Below, one piece after another: positions 1 through 20,000 of a DNA stretch of 64,000 nucleotides. The stretch's first letter is position 1. Every line of letters begins with the position of its first letter. The notes beneath the pieces were generated by a model. The model was not told the DNA's origin. It saw nothing but the letters and a program-made list of their open reading frames with translations, and made no database searches. The stretch comes from Baylisascaris procyonis (lineage: Eukaryota; Nematoda; Chromadorea; Rhabditida; Ascarididae). The stretch is from NCBI GenBank assembly GCA_037389465.1, contig JAZARR010000158.1, positions 186,001 to 250,000 of the forward strand. Reading direction: 5' to 3'. A program made the translations under genes and the position numbers.

Positions 1-7372
<7,372 letters not shown>

Positions 7373-7523
7373 TATAGCGAATGCCAATCAAAAACCAAAG
7401 ATTTGATTGACTGTAATGCCAACCGTTGTCTAATATGTTGTTTTTATTTGTGCAAGTGATCTTCTGCTTCCTTTATTGTGCTTTCCTTTTATGACCAAAT
7501 ATTACTTCAATGCTTATTTATGA

Positions 7524-7529
7524 AATAAA
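7524..7529 (+). promoter_or_regulatory. Candidate polyadenylation signal of the RXR-like gene
   Basis: Canonical AATAAA about 150 bp after the receptor stop codon at 7370-7372, in AT-rich sequence, on the coding strand. Position and motif fit a 3' end signal; no transcript evidence is available. Confidence 0.5.
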
Positions 7530-8280
7530 ACTTGAAGACAATGCTTGGACATGAAATAAGACTTGAGGGGTTTACTCCCGCACCTTAATATTTGTATATA
7601 ATGATAACGATGTCTGTACAACCTGTAAACTTTAATTGATCCTTCGATGGAATTTTATACCTAGATTTGCATAGTGCCCAAGGTGGAGACTTGAGAGAAT
7701 TGCGAGGTATTGTTTGTTGCTTCAAAGGGTGTCTTATAACCTCAACTGCAATCTTTTTCCTGCCTTTTGCAACCTCAACAGTAATCCTTGTAACATCATA
7801 GGATCTTTCGAAATCTGCCCATTGCCTTGTAACGCAACTAGTTGCAGGGTGCGTGCAAATGCAAACTTACAAAGGTTTAAATTAGCTAATCAACGAGGTT
7901 ATTCTATACCTAGATTAGACCTGCTAAACTCATATAAGGCGCAAAATGCGACCACCAGGAAAAGGTCAACTCGCCGCATGGCATAGAAAAGATTGAGGTG
8001 ACGGGGATATATTGGTGACTGATATATGCCTCAAAAAGTCTTAGGTGGGTAGGACGGTGACAGAGAGGACATTGGTGATGATGCTGCACGAAAATGAGAA
8101 TTCGACCAAGCGGAATAAAGGCAAGCTGGTTGCAGTATAATTATCGATGCTCTCGTAGCGATGCTTTCATTAGTCACTGTGTCGTAGCTGCTATCTATAC
8201 AGCACTCATTGATTGCAAAGTGAGATAAGCGATCTAAACAGATAGAAAAAGAATGCTTGCTTGATGCTTCCAGGTTTCTT

Positions 8281-8420
8281 CGATTCCTTCTAAATTTCTC
8301 TAGTTCCTTCTAGGTCCGTCTAGTTCTTTCTAAGTTTGTCTAATTCCTTCTAGGTCCGTCTAATTCCTTCTCGATCTGTCTAATTCCTTCTGGGTCTGTC
8401 TAACTCCTTCTAGGTCTCTC
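8281..8420. repeat. Minisatellite, seven in-register copies of a 20-bp unit
   Basis: Seven consecutive 20-mers, beginning exactly at 8281, 8301, 8321, 8341, 8361, 8381 and 8401, share the pattern TARTTCCTTCTAGGTCYGTC with a few substitutions each and no indels. A weaker pyrimidine-rich partial copy may precede 8281. The perfect register suggests expansion by slippage or unequal exchange. No coding potential is apparent. Confidence 0.92.
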
Positions 8421-11311
8421 AAAAATTTTATTTTTAGTTTAGTCTATGATTTGTCTTGATAGAGTTTCCAATACACCTTGAAATACACTCAGCTCTGATT
8501 CACAAATCTCACTTCCACCACCCACTCATCTGCACATCCACATATATCGTTGATGTTTAGAGTTCATATCAATTCCACATTGTAGGACAATTTAATATTG
8601 AACAAAGGTTTACCTCTTTATTTCATCTAGTGATTGCTATTACCAGTTTCCAACATCTATAAAATATGTTCAGTTTTGGTTTTCTAATCTCATCTTATCG
8701 TACCAAAGATGTTTCAGTGTACTGGTTGTTGAAACGATAATGCAACGTCACTCGTCGATAACGCAGCGTCTTTCTTTACCCATCTCTGTTTTATGCGTGC
8801 GTGTGTTGCAGTGCTTGCCGACCCCCTCCACTTATAGTCTTCTTTCTGTTCCACTTGTCTTTTAGTTTGAGTACCCAATCAATAAAACTGCTTTGCTGAA
8901 ATGAATTTTCGGAGGGAGGAGGAGTCGATTGTTGATACAAAACCAGAAGAAGGGGGAGGGAGGGGAATTCAATTTCTAAATGTCTTTATAATATTAGTGT
9001 AGAACCCCTAGAAAGGTGTTTTCATTGTGGTGATGTTATGTCACTATACAAGCTAAGACGAATGGAAATATGGCAGTGACCGAGTTTAGTAAAACGAGAC
9101 GCTTTTACAACGGGCATTTCTCTATTGGTTTTCAACAGATGCAGCACTTTAGCGTATCGATTGTCATTGTATGCATTGCTTTTCTGTTTTAATGATGGTT
9201 TAATGTGACAGTGGGGAACAATACGGTTTCACCACTACATTGTAAGTAGTCTTTGAACTTTGAGGGTTGGAAGTCTCGAATTATGCAAATATTACCTGTT
9301 TGCGGTTAATAAAGCATTTGTTTAAGATTGACGTTCACTATGTTACCTGCTTATCACTGTTTTCGATTAATTAAGCTTTTTATCAACATTAAGGTTCGTT
9401 ATCCATCTACGTGGTCGGAGCTTTCATAAGGGTGAGAGTTTGGAAAAAACAAGCGTCATAATAATTTCTTTTTCAAAATCCCAAAAATTTTCGGAGTAGA
9501 AACTTTGAAAAGCTTGCTTTTTCCAAAGTTGCAATTTATATCGTGTTTAAAATCTTTGGCTATTAATTCAATGGCCAATTGTTTCTGAAGAATTGAGGTG
9601 TATTGTAAAAATTGAGGTCGTACCCTCATAGCATTATTGTTTTCGTCTTTTAGAATTTGTTCCCTTTTATTAAAAATAAAAACGCATAAATGCGCTTAGA
9701 GAATCAATCTACTTGTATCCTTTCTCTCATCGTCATAGACGAATATAATTTACATCGATAAGGCTTTATCGACATAAGAAATGCGTATTAGGTGCAGCCT
9801 TATATTGCAATGCTATTTTCTCCCGGTTGTAACCAGCCATCTGTCATTCTCTTAAGTATTATTTAATCTTTCACTGCTGCGTACTATTGAAAGTTGGTTG
9901 AATAGTGTTAGTTAACCTACCTAGCCTGCTCAGAATTTCTTTTATTAACATCTATTCTAGTAATAAATAATAACTAAACTGTTGCACTTCTCTAACTGCC
10001 AGTTTATCTCGTTAATCGCTGCAGCATATGCTTAACGCATACTAGGAAAACATCCAGTGATATTTTTACGTTACTCGCTTTGCCTTCTAATAGCTGGGAG
10101 GTGGCCTTACCCTTACTTACCTTCACGAGTAGCAGTTCAAGCATTCAAGGACTTTAGAAGGATTCCAATTGTTGACCAGTCATTCTATGGGACCAAATAT
10201 ATGGGGAGAAATTCAAATTGAAAAATATTTCCTGTTGCCTTATTAAATAAAATTTTACTTGTCATTATGATCCTTCATTTAGTTATCGATAATTCCTTCA
10301 AAAGCCGACAAATTGTTTTGAGGAAGTAGTAGTGAGAAAATGAAGTACAAAAATGATATTAACTTACGACTGTAATGTCTATTAAGTTTTATTATTTAGT
10401 TTTAATAGTTCCCCGAAACGCATAAAAATATGCCTTCCGTAATTTAACATACTAAGAGATGTAAAAATCAAATTGTAGATGCTTTTTCGCCAAAGAAAAA
10501 ATGCAGAAAAACACCTCAAAGCATTCTTCGTACCCGTAGATTTCTTTAGTTTTGGGTTTCTTTATAACTGATGTTTGTTAAATGTTATCGACGGGTTGCA
10601 AACGAAGATAACAGTCAATAATAAATAAATTGATAGTAATTGTGGTTTAGGCGTGTTTCGGGGTGGGTGGCCGTGAGTGTATCTTTCGGCGGTTGGTACA
10701 TGCAAGGGAATGCTCTTCCTAACGTTGGTGCTGCTCGTTCCTTTTTCTCTACTATCGCTTTGGCTATACACGCGACTGTCAGCGCAGGTTAGCACTTATT
10801 CTTCTCCCTCTGTCACATATCTCTTTATGTGTCTCGTCGTATATATGTGGTGTATCTTCTTGTCTAGTAATTTGAACTCATAAACCGTTGAAGATAGAGT
10901 TGCTAAATTTGCTAACTATAATATGCGGTGTAAGGGATTTGTTATGATAATGTTAAATTTTTTTCTAAACTTAAAGAAGACGAGAGTCGATGGATTGGTT
11001 AGATCGCTTAAGTTATTAAATCTTTTCTCTTATTGCGTGTATTCCGACCGAAGGTGGTTTTATCTTGCATTCTATTAGCTCGCTTTTTTCGGCATTTGGA
11101 AGACAGGGTGCAAATTGATCATTCGTACCTTCGGAGCAAAATTATAAAACCTCATCGTCCAAACTATTTATCCATATCGATGCGAAAGAAGACTATGTTG
11201 GACACGTCCGAAATCGACCTTACAACAACAGTTGAACAGGACGCCGACACTTTACAAAGAAGTGCTGATAAAAATTGCTGCCAGCCAGTTTACAACCCAT
11301 GCAGCTGATAC

Positions 11312-11575
11312 TTAATTGACAGCTGATGAGAAGGGAATGTGGCAGCGTTTGATCGTTTGATCGGAGTCGAAGAGTCGACTGATCACAATAATTGAAACTA
11401 CGTCGTAGTCGACAATACGGTAGTCAGCGAAATCTGGGAGGAGTTGGACAGCACGTTCTGCACTAAGGAGGTATTCCATCTGAGTTTGCGCAGTAAGAAC
11501 CAGCGCCATCCAGTAAGGGTCATTTTCCGGAATATTTATGACCTGCGCACCCTTTAACATTTGCTGAACAGTTGA
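11312..11575 (-). CDS. Unidentified minus-strand exon candidate
   Basis: An open frame on the minus strand whose composition looks protein-like (an acidic and aromatic mix with segments such as PYWMALVLTAQTQMEYLLS and LLPDFADYRIVDYDVV) rather than the low-complexity output of AT-rich intron DNA. It is open from about 11590 to a stop at 11312. Splice boundaries are unclear, and a GT inside the DYDVV segment could be a donor. I do not recognise the family. It is the only protein-like minus-strand frame in this interval and could be an isolated exon, a decayed gene copy or chance. Confidence 0.25.
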   Translation of the reverse strand, partial: STVQQMLKGAQVINIPENDPYWMALVLTAQTQMEYLLSAERAVQLLPDFADYRIVDYDVVSIIVISRLFDSDQTIKRCHIPFSSAVN

Positions 11576-11599
11576 GAGATTCCTTGGGTATTAGGGATC

Positions 11600-14500
11600 G
11601 TGCATCCATTCGAAGCAGATTTCTGAGAATTTTGTATGAGAGAAGAAATTCTGATCCAAGAGATGACCATATCACTCGTTTATGAGCAGCATATTATTGA
11701 TCGGTTCATTTTCCTGAAGTAAAGATGGCTAGAGTGGAAAACTGTTGGATTGCTTATGGGACAATGGACTTTACAAATCTGTCGCTTAAGCCACCCGGCT
11801 ATCGAGATCTTAAGATAGATGCATGACAAGATAAATGCGTTTGTCATCAGAAGAAAGTATTCGCTGTAAATATAATCGCTTTGTTCGTTGATCAGGATTG
11901 GCTCTCATGTAAGCACTAATTAGCAACTTCAAGGTGCATGCAGAGCAGCAAAGTAGGAACTGTTGTTTTTATTTCAATGCGCATGTATAAGTCAACAAAT
12001 CTTCCAGAATGGGAGATTCTCATAACCGAAACGAAGGCAGATGTTGTTATCTCAGAAATCTATACTTGTCATCTTCAACAATCGATTCAATCCTCCCAAT
12101 AAACCGATGCTATCAAATGTTTTGCTATCGGCAACGAGGAAGATAGGGAAAGTGAAGTAGCGGTACTTATGAATAGATGCATAAATGCTACTGCACTTGC
12201 TGCTGGACCCAGATGTTTTGGCTTGGAATTGATGATTAGACATCAGTGCCACTAAAATTTTTCGTCTGGTTTTTGTTTGCCGAGCACTTGATGCTCGTAA
12301 ATTTGATTCTGAAAATTTTCTTCAGACAATTTCTGAGTTGTGCGCGGTGGATCATGCAGCCAATGAAAAGGGAGTGACTGTTACGCCCAAGTTTTGGATA
12401 AGGCTTTCTAGTTGTCAGTTAGGCAGATTATGTGTCGCAAAATGCGGCAAAATAAAGTGCGGCGGCAGCGAGGGGTACGCGGGGGGTAGCTTCGCACTAA
12501 GGAAGAGAGAGAGACAAAGACAAATGCATGAGATGACGAGTTAAATACAGTTGTCTGGAATGACAACAAGGGGAGGAAACATAGAATCTTCTCACAGCAA
12601 TGTGGCGATTCTGTGTTTCCATTCCCATCAAATCTCCAGCGAAATCTTCTCAGTTATTTCGCTGGAATTTTATTATGACTTTCGCAGTTTACGCGACATT
12701 ATGCGATCTGCAGCAGTTTTATGCAGATGGATGGTTTTTGATATATATGTTTAAAGCAACGCTGTTACCATATCTCAAGATCACAGACGACGCTCAAAAA
12801 ATGAGTAAGAACACAAAACGGGTGCAAAAATCCTTCCCAACACCATAATATATCTCCCGTGCTGAGATCACCAGGTGTTTAGGAAGTAATTTGTTCCTTT
12901 CATAAATGCTGTATGAACGAAGTAGCAACAGTTTGAGGTGGTTTTTGTTGCATAACCAGTGTACTTTTCCACTTGGTATTCGATGATGCGCATCGAAAGA
13001 CAAATTGAAATTTTTTAACTTCGCTCACGCGGGGAAAATAAGAAAGGATTTGTTCTTTCTGTAGGACGTTATATGAAGTACATTTCGACTGCAATCGATG
13101 CGTCTACCTTATCTTCAACTTCCTCCTCGAGATTGCTTAGGAGGTCTTTGTCATTCGCTATTTTCTTTAAACTGAACTTTGCAGTTTATATATTTTTCGG
13201 CTGATTTCTTGGAACCAATTTTCGGGTCATTTTTTGAACTTGCCTTGCATCATTTTGGCAGAAAGTTGCAGCTCTCTATTTGGCAGTTTGCCAAGAGTGG
13301 TTTCCGCGCAGTGGAATTGAAATTTGAGCAGTTGCTATGAGCGGCTTCATGTGCTTGTCAATTAGTCGATGAATTTTGATTTCATCCGAAAGGATGCCTG
13401 GAATTTTGCATTTTTGAATGGCTTTTTCTTCGTAACTCTTAAAACTGCCACTTCGTTGCCATGTTGTTTTGTTGTCCGGTTGCGGCGCACTCCCTGAAGA
13501 TCTTTGAATTCACGGCTAACCTCTGTGTTTCGACTGAGTGGGGTGGAGAGGATTCTCAGTGTTGGTGTCGTAAGGTGCGGGTATAGATAGGTATTTGGGG
13601 TCATCGTGCTTGCATGTGCTTGCGTGGCGAAGTCCATTTCGCGCAGCGTGGGAAAGTGAAGTTTATATTGACGAGGCTAGGGGAAGTTTCTTTGGAGGGG
13701 AGGAAATGGTAGAAAAGAACGTTGGAATTTGCGAGGGAAGGAAAGGGAAAATTCCTTTCTAGGGCAAAAATTTGCTGTACACGTAAGTTTTTTTACATTT
13801 TCCTAGTGGAAAAAACCTTTTCTGGGAATATCGATAAAAACTTGTGCTATGTTCTGTGCTAGTATATGATGAGTGTGTTATCTCAAATATGCGTGTAGTG
13901 TTATACTACGAGTCTTTCTATGTGTCCTTATTTTCATACGTCGTTCTTTAAACAGTATATGATTGCTTATTGTGTCCTGACTTATCATTTGGTCAGTGAG
14001 GCAGCGGGGCAACTGGTTCACAGCGAGGGTCAGGAGGGGTGAGTGATATGACGGTCTTTCTTAAGCTCTAGCATTCGATCATGAAATCCCTGAGGGCCAT
14101 TTAGTGGAAGAGGGGACTAAATTTTTAAAAGAATGTAGATTTGAATAGATAAAGAGACTCTTTTTCGAGTGATAAATTTTTTCAAAGTTTTGATTTTTAA
14201 CAAATAAAGCCTACTTACTTGCTCAATTCTTCTGCGGCTTCCTAATATTAAAATCCCAACTTTGCTGGGATATTGCTCAAATAAGGGCTTATAATTGGGG
14301 CGTTGCTTCTAATTATTTTGGAATGTAGTTTCTGTTTTAAAACAATCTTTTTCGAGAAGTGATTTTGAACAGGTCTAAAAATGTTATCCATACATTTCTG
14401 GATCATTTCGAAAAAAGTCTGTTCCTGGGTTCGTGTCTGAATGGACTCATACTGACCAATGCATGTCATTTTGCTGCACTATGTGTGCTATATTTCTAGT

Positions 14501-15237
14501 GATAAAGACTGCGTTATAGGAATATTTAGCTCCTCGATGCACACCGTTTTGTTGTTTTCATATTTGATAACACTATTACAGAATGCAGATCACTAGCAGG
14601 ATCCCTGTATATGTACCTAGCATTTTCAGTAATGCATCGTAAGCAGTGTGCCATTATAGCAGTACATTTTTATTAGCAGTGCATGAGTTTTGTTGGGGTG
14701 ATGCACGGTGTTTTGTGGCTGTTTCATGTGCTGCTGTTCTGTATCGCTTCAACCCCCCCCCCCTAGGGATTGTAAATTGCCAAAAATATTTATAGAATGA
14801 GTGGTTGACATAGAGGTTAATTTCTCGACCTACCTTTCGGCGTTATCGAATAAAGTGCTATGGCACATCAGATGTGTGAGAACGAATCAGTTTTCAGAAT
14901 TTTTAATGTGGGGTTTCTTAAAAAGTGGGGAGGGGTACTTTGCCTTCCTGATTTGAGGGAGGATATACACTAGAGAGAGGTGGAAGGAAGTGTTCTAGGA
15001 GATGTTTTTGAGGTAAAACGATAATATAATATACTTTAAGAATTTTTGAGACTACGCTGAACTGCTGTGATTTAACCGTGTAAAGTTTTACTTCGATTCT
15101 TTATATAGAATTCTATGGGGCTGTCGTCCCCTCAGATATTAAAGTGGCCTTTAGTAGACTTTCGTGTAATTTTTGATGAATTGAATGCACGTATTTATTC
15201 ACGTCGTAAATGCATCACATAAATTTCTTTGTAATGA
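11600..15237. other. Gene-poor interval before the VPS33B homologue
   Basis: No gene recognised. It holds short unassignable frames on both strands, an A/T-rich background and a 10-base C run at 14753-14762. The VPS33B transcript presumably begins near the right edge, where a candidate acceptor (gttgcag) ends at 15257. Confidence 0.5.
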
Positions 15238-15267
15238 ATGGCACAATTAAGTTGCAGATATGTAGCA

Positions 15268-17079
15268 ATGGCTGAATTTGATGACTTTGGATTATTGGCG
15301 CAAATGGCGCGTCGTGAACTGGTACATCTTCTTGAATCAATGCCCGAAGTGAAAGATTTGGCTGTGGAATCATCGCTGACACGACCGTTAGATAAGATTG
15401 CTTCAATGTCACTCTTACAGCAACACAATTGTGCACTGGTACAACAGTTTGCACCGTTTACAAATCTCGTATGGGGAGAGCAATCATTGCGTCGCGTTTA
15501 CTTTGTACGTCCATCGGTAGCGAATGCCCGACGTATCGCGGAGAATATACGTGCTCAACCTGATCGCGCTTATTCAGTCATTTTCGTGCCCACTAAACTT
15601 TACGTTTGTGAGGTGGAATTCGAAAGAAATGGTGTTTATGGAATGATCGATATACATGAGATGGATCTACCATTGATCAATATCGACTCACATTTATTCA
15701 CCCTTGAATTGCCTAATTTTACATCATCAGTATTGGTCGATCGTACTTACACTCAGCTGCATGCTGTTGCAAAATCGTTATGGCAATTACAATCCCTTTA
15801 TGGTCTTATTCCGACCGTATATGGAGTGGGTGAATATAGTGCACAAACGAATCGTTTAATGAAGAAATTTTATGCGGATTTGGGTGAGCCAAGATCATCA
15901 CCCGATCAGCCAGTTAGTCATCTATTCCTTTTGGATAGGAATATTGATATTACAACGGTACTGCTTACCGGTCTCACCTACGAATCGATGCTTCATGATA
16001 CGTTTGATATAAGTTGTGGGAAGGTAACGTTCGGAGATGAGGTGACACGAAGAATAAAAAATAATGAGCGATGCCGTTCTCGAGTGACAACACTTGATAA
16101 TAGTGATGCGATATTTTCAACTGTACGTGACATGCATATGACAGCCGTCTTCCCATTTCTAAGCGCTAAGGCAAAATCATTACAAGCAAGTTACGATAAA
16201 GGTTCAAGATTGGAACAAGTGAAACAAATGAAAGATTTTGTTTCCAATGAACTGAGAGCATTAAAGCAACAGCACAAACTTCTCGAACTTCATATTTGTG
16301 CTTGTGAAGTTGTACTTGAAAATTGTAAAGGTATGTCCGATCGATTAACGTTGGAACATCAACTGGTCAGTGGTAATTTCGATTCGAATGAAGTTATGCT
16401 TTTCTTGGAAAATGCTATGTGCCGACAAAGTAATCAATGGCAAGTATTATTATTGGCATGTTTATGGTCAGTTTGTCAAAATGGAATCCCATCGAAATAT
16501 TACACTCAATTTCGTAGTTGTTTCCTGCGTACATATGGACATGAATATCTTTCGGCACTTTATTCACTGTCACTTCAAGGTCTATTAGTGGAGCGAACAT
16601 CACCTCAACTTACAACACTAAAGACTCATCCAGCTGTTGCAACGTCCCGACATCCGAATCGACCAACTCTTCAATTCCTTTCTCGACGTATGAACGTTGT
16701 GGCAACAAAGGAAGAAACGAATCTCGATCTGCGTTCACCAAATCAAATGCGATACGTCTTTTCGGGTGCATTTACACCAGTGCTTTGTCAGATTGTTGGC
16801 GATACGGTTAATAATGGTTGGAATATATCTGAGATGAAGAAAACATTCGGTGATTCAGTGTTTTGTGATCAAAATTCATATACACCGGCTAGTCGGCCAC
16901 CTGATAGTCGTATTCGTAAAGCGATTTTAGTCTATTTTATTGGTGGTGTAACGTTTGCTGAAATTGCAGCATTAAATTTATTAGCACAAAATAATAATTT
17001 TCGTATTATTATTGCCGCAACAAATATTATACATCGTGAACGTTTTATAGAGGAAATGGCTGATGTTGTTTTATCGTAA
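15268..17079 (+). CDS. VPS33B: VPS33B homologue, Sec1/Munc18-family endosomal tethering protein, single exon
   Basis: A Sec1/Munc18-like protein that in other animals works with VIPAS39/SPE-39 in endosome-lysosome and lysosome-related organelle trafficking. The frame is uninterrupted for 603 residues from the start chosen here, against about 617 in human VPS33B, and is collinear with VPS33B to the end. Diagnostic segments include ELPNFTSSVLVDRTY, HLFLLDRNIDITTVLLTGL, QMKDFVSNELRALKQQHKL, MRYVFSGAFTPVLCQI and VYFIGGVTFAEIAAL. I choose the ATG at 15268 (MAEFDDFGLL), which aligns with the family N-terminus and follows a likely acceptor ending at 15257; an in-frame ATG at 15238 would add ten residues. 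The absence of introns is odd beside neighbours with six to nine exons and suggests intron loss or an old retrocopy; no obvious poly(A) tail scar is visible. A candidate AATAAA lies at 17430. It resembles VPS33B rather than VPS33A in the sequences listed. Confidence 0.95.
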   Translation: MAEFDDFGLLAQMARRELVHLLESMPEVKDLAVESSLTRPLDKIASMSLLQQHNCALVQQFAPFTNLVWGEQSLRRVYFVRPSVANARRIAENIRAQPDRAYSVIFVPTKLYVCEVEFERNGVYGMIDIHEMDLPLINIDSHLFTLELPNFTSSVLVDRTYTQLHAVAKSLWQLQSLYGLIPTVYGVGEYSAQTNRLMKKFYADLGEPRSSPDQPVSHLFLLDRNIDITTVLLTGLTYESMLHDTFDISCGKVTFGDEVTRRIKNNERCRSRVTTLDNSDAIFSTVRDMHMTAVFPFLSAKAKSLQASYDKGSRLEQVKQMKDFVSNELRALKQQHKLLELHICACEVVLENCKGMSDRLTLEHQLVSGNFDSNEVMLFLENAMCRQSNQWQVLLLACLWSVCQNGIPSKYYTQFRSCFLRTYGHEYLSALYSLSLQGLLVERTSPQLTTLKTHPAVATSRHPNRPTLQFLSRRMNVVATKEETNLDLRSPNQMRYVFSGAFTPVLCQIVGDTVNNGWNISEMKKTFGDSVFCDQNSYTPASRPPDSRIRKAILVYFIGGVTFAEIAALNLLAQNNNFRIIIAATNIIHRERFIEEMADVVLS

Positions 17080-20000
17080 ATGGTTTATGACGTCATTGAT
17101 AAGAAATTTTAGATTGATTCTCTATAATTCCTGTTTTAATGGTATATTTCGTAGATATCAGGCTTCATGGAAAAGTTTGCGGTTTTTTCAAGGCATTTTT
17201 CCAAGGCTTGCGGTTTTTTTCAAGATAGCATTCTCTTCTAGAAATATAACAAGAGGTACTGAGTATGAAATTCCAGCTGTCTCTTTTTGCCACTTGTAGT
17301 ATTGAGAATATTTTTTGGAAGTGAACGATGGGGCGGGGGGGGGAGGTGAGGGGATGTGGAAACATTCAAGAACCGCATCATCCTGATTGTATTACCGATT
17401 GAAAAAACTGTGAAACTTAAAGAGGAAAAAATAAAAACTATTAATGTTCCTAATATGCTTCTCATCAATGCATAATGTCAAGTCTGATAGGTAAAGTTTA
17501 TTTTTGATCCCCTTGTATTGTCTACGAATAGTTTTTCTAGATATAGGATATTTTATCGATGAAATCGCATATATCGATGCAATCGTTATATTCTCTATTC
17601 TTTTTATTTGGTTGAAACTCAAATAGCACTTAATTACTTCGAATTATGCGTTATTGAAATCTTAGATGATTTTTTTTTGCACTCTGAGATAACGAGAGCA
17701 AATAGCATAAACGGGGAGGGGGGGGGGGGGGAAGGGAGAGAAGTTTTTTTGACTCATTCCTTCTTTTTTGTTTCATTAATTTATTCGCCTTGATGTATTC
17801 TTTATTATTATTATTGTTGTGATGAAATTTTTTATCATTGAGGATTTATCTTTAATGAAGCATTCCATATTAGTGGAGTTGTATAATACGCGATTTGAAG
17901 TTATAAAAGTGGATTTTTTTAAAAAGTGAATCGAATTGTTGAGTTTATTTTGATCTCCAAATTTAAAATAGAAAGCGCATTATATTCTTTTTTTAATGAG
18001 ACACTGAGAGACATGGTGGAGCCCTAAAAAAGGTCGTTGAAGAAATACTGTTTTTACTTATTGCATTCTGGAGAAAAATCTTTCATCAAGAAAGCAAATT
18101 ATGTAACGGAGTCAAGAGGGGTGGGGGGGGGGAGGAGGGAGAGGGATATGCGGGTAAGCTGTACACAGGGTTTCATCAATCGTTTATCAGTGATATAATA
18201 GGGTTGATGAATGTTAGTGGAAACATTTCACGCAAAAGCATTAGCAAGTGTTTTCGTATATTTGACGTGAGGTGAGCCATGAAGGTTTTTTTCCAGAAGT
18301 TGCACCCGGAACTGCAGAAGACACCACATCCGGATCCCGGTACAATCGTAACATATTTCACTACAAAATCGGAAAAATCGCGAAACTTGTGTTCCATTGC
18401 ACTTCCGTCCCACGTTCCGGTTTATTTCATTTTATTTAATACATAGGGGAGTTGGGTCAGCTGTTGCTAGTGAACCCGTTGTTTGCATCAGCGTTATGGA
18501 GGAGATGAGGATATTCTCTCTTTTCTGCGATTGGTGTTGTATAAGATGCGTTGCTGGATGCATGCAATTTTCGATACTTTAATAGTCCCTAATCCTTTCA
18601 GTTTTTATGTGTCAAGTCGAAAGGTGGTGTAAAAGGTCATCAGATGTTGTGAATTATACTCTCCGAATTTTGTGACTCTAGCTTCAGCGACCTTTAAGTT
18701 TGAGCTAAATCTAACGTCATTGGTTCTAAAGCTAGAGCCGAGTCTAAGTTCAGTGGCGTAAATTGGAGCTAATCTGACTGCGGTTCGAAGCTGAGTCTAA
18801 CTTCACTGCTCAAGTTGAAGATGCTAGGCACACAAATACAGATACATGCGCACAGACATAGCTTTTCTATAATGCGGCTTGTAGCTGTCAATTTCTAGAA
18901 ACGTATTGAAAGAGTAATAAGAGAAAATGATAGAGTTTGGAGTGGAAATAAGGCAGAAAGAAAATGCAAAGGGTACCACGTTGTCTTCAAAGGTGTTTTA
19001 TAAGATCGTTTGACACATGTAGCATATTGTTTCTATCGTTGATTGCTTAATTCATAATCTACATACCTCGCAGTCGTTGTGGATTATTTAGAGCAGGTCT
19101 TATTTTTTGTCGATTACCTGGAGCAGGTTTTATTTAATGATATGCGCATTCCGTCGATACAGATCGTCAACGTGTCGACTATTTGACATGGCGGAAGGGA
19201 TCCATTTAATGCGTCAAGTTTTGAGCTTGCTCAGATAGCTGGTGTTCCCTAGATGCTAGACGGTGATAACCCCACGACAAAACTTGCTCAGTTAATGTCC
19301 TTTCAGACCGGCCAACCTGTCGGTCAATTACTGTCCTTTCACAGAAAGACTGACCTATGGGCATCCAAACTTGGGGTTGGCAAGCTACATACATAATTTA
19401 AGCTTTTCGCTAGCAGCGTTCGCGCTTTGCTGGTTATTTCAGGAGTAATATGTAAGCGCTTTGTAAAATGATAATAAAGGACATCATCTGCCTTTTTCGT
19501 TCGGTCGCTGTTCTTGAATGAAATTTTTTCAGAAGCTTTGTAAATAGAGATAACCTATACATTAAATCTTCTTTCTTAGAGCACTCTAATGAACGCTTTG
19601 ATTCAATGCCAGGAGGTATCATTGAGGAGTATTTTGCTGTAATATCCATAGTGGTCGCGTAATTAAGACTGTAAAGTTTAGAAGCCTCGCATTTATGTGG
19701 CACCAGGATCACGGTTCGAGCATGACCTCCAAGAATATATACCATGTCTGCACCAAGTATTCCATCCAACTTGGTGGTGCCCATCCGGCTTTCTGCAGAC
19801 TGCCATACGACAGCTATGTCGAAGTCGCCCATCCCTACCATTCCAACGGTATGGTGTCCTTGGATAATTTTGCAATGCTTTCTGCGAGTTCTGAATATAA
19901 ATGTTTAATTAATGGAACTTTTTGCATCTCAAAATGGAGAATTTAACTTATCTTCAATGGCTAACTACGAGGCTTTTTGATCAACTATAAGTTGATGATT

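Larger units (their letters stand above)
7373..11300. other. Gene-poor interval after the RXR-like gene
   Basis: Apart from the poly(A) signal and the minisatellite listed separately, I see no convincing gene. Purine-rich tracts occur (for example 8912-8970) and short open frames lack family resemblance or good splice context. An open frame at 10710-10787 starts with a hydrophobic signal-like stretch and ends at a GT, but no in-phase partner exon could be shown. Confidence 0.5.

Noticed and set aside
11033..11308. 91-codon frame taken alone as a gene
   Set aside because: It lacks a start codon with a signal sequence, and the join to the signal-like exon at 10710 fails on phase; kept only as a weak finding.
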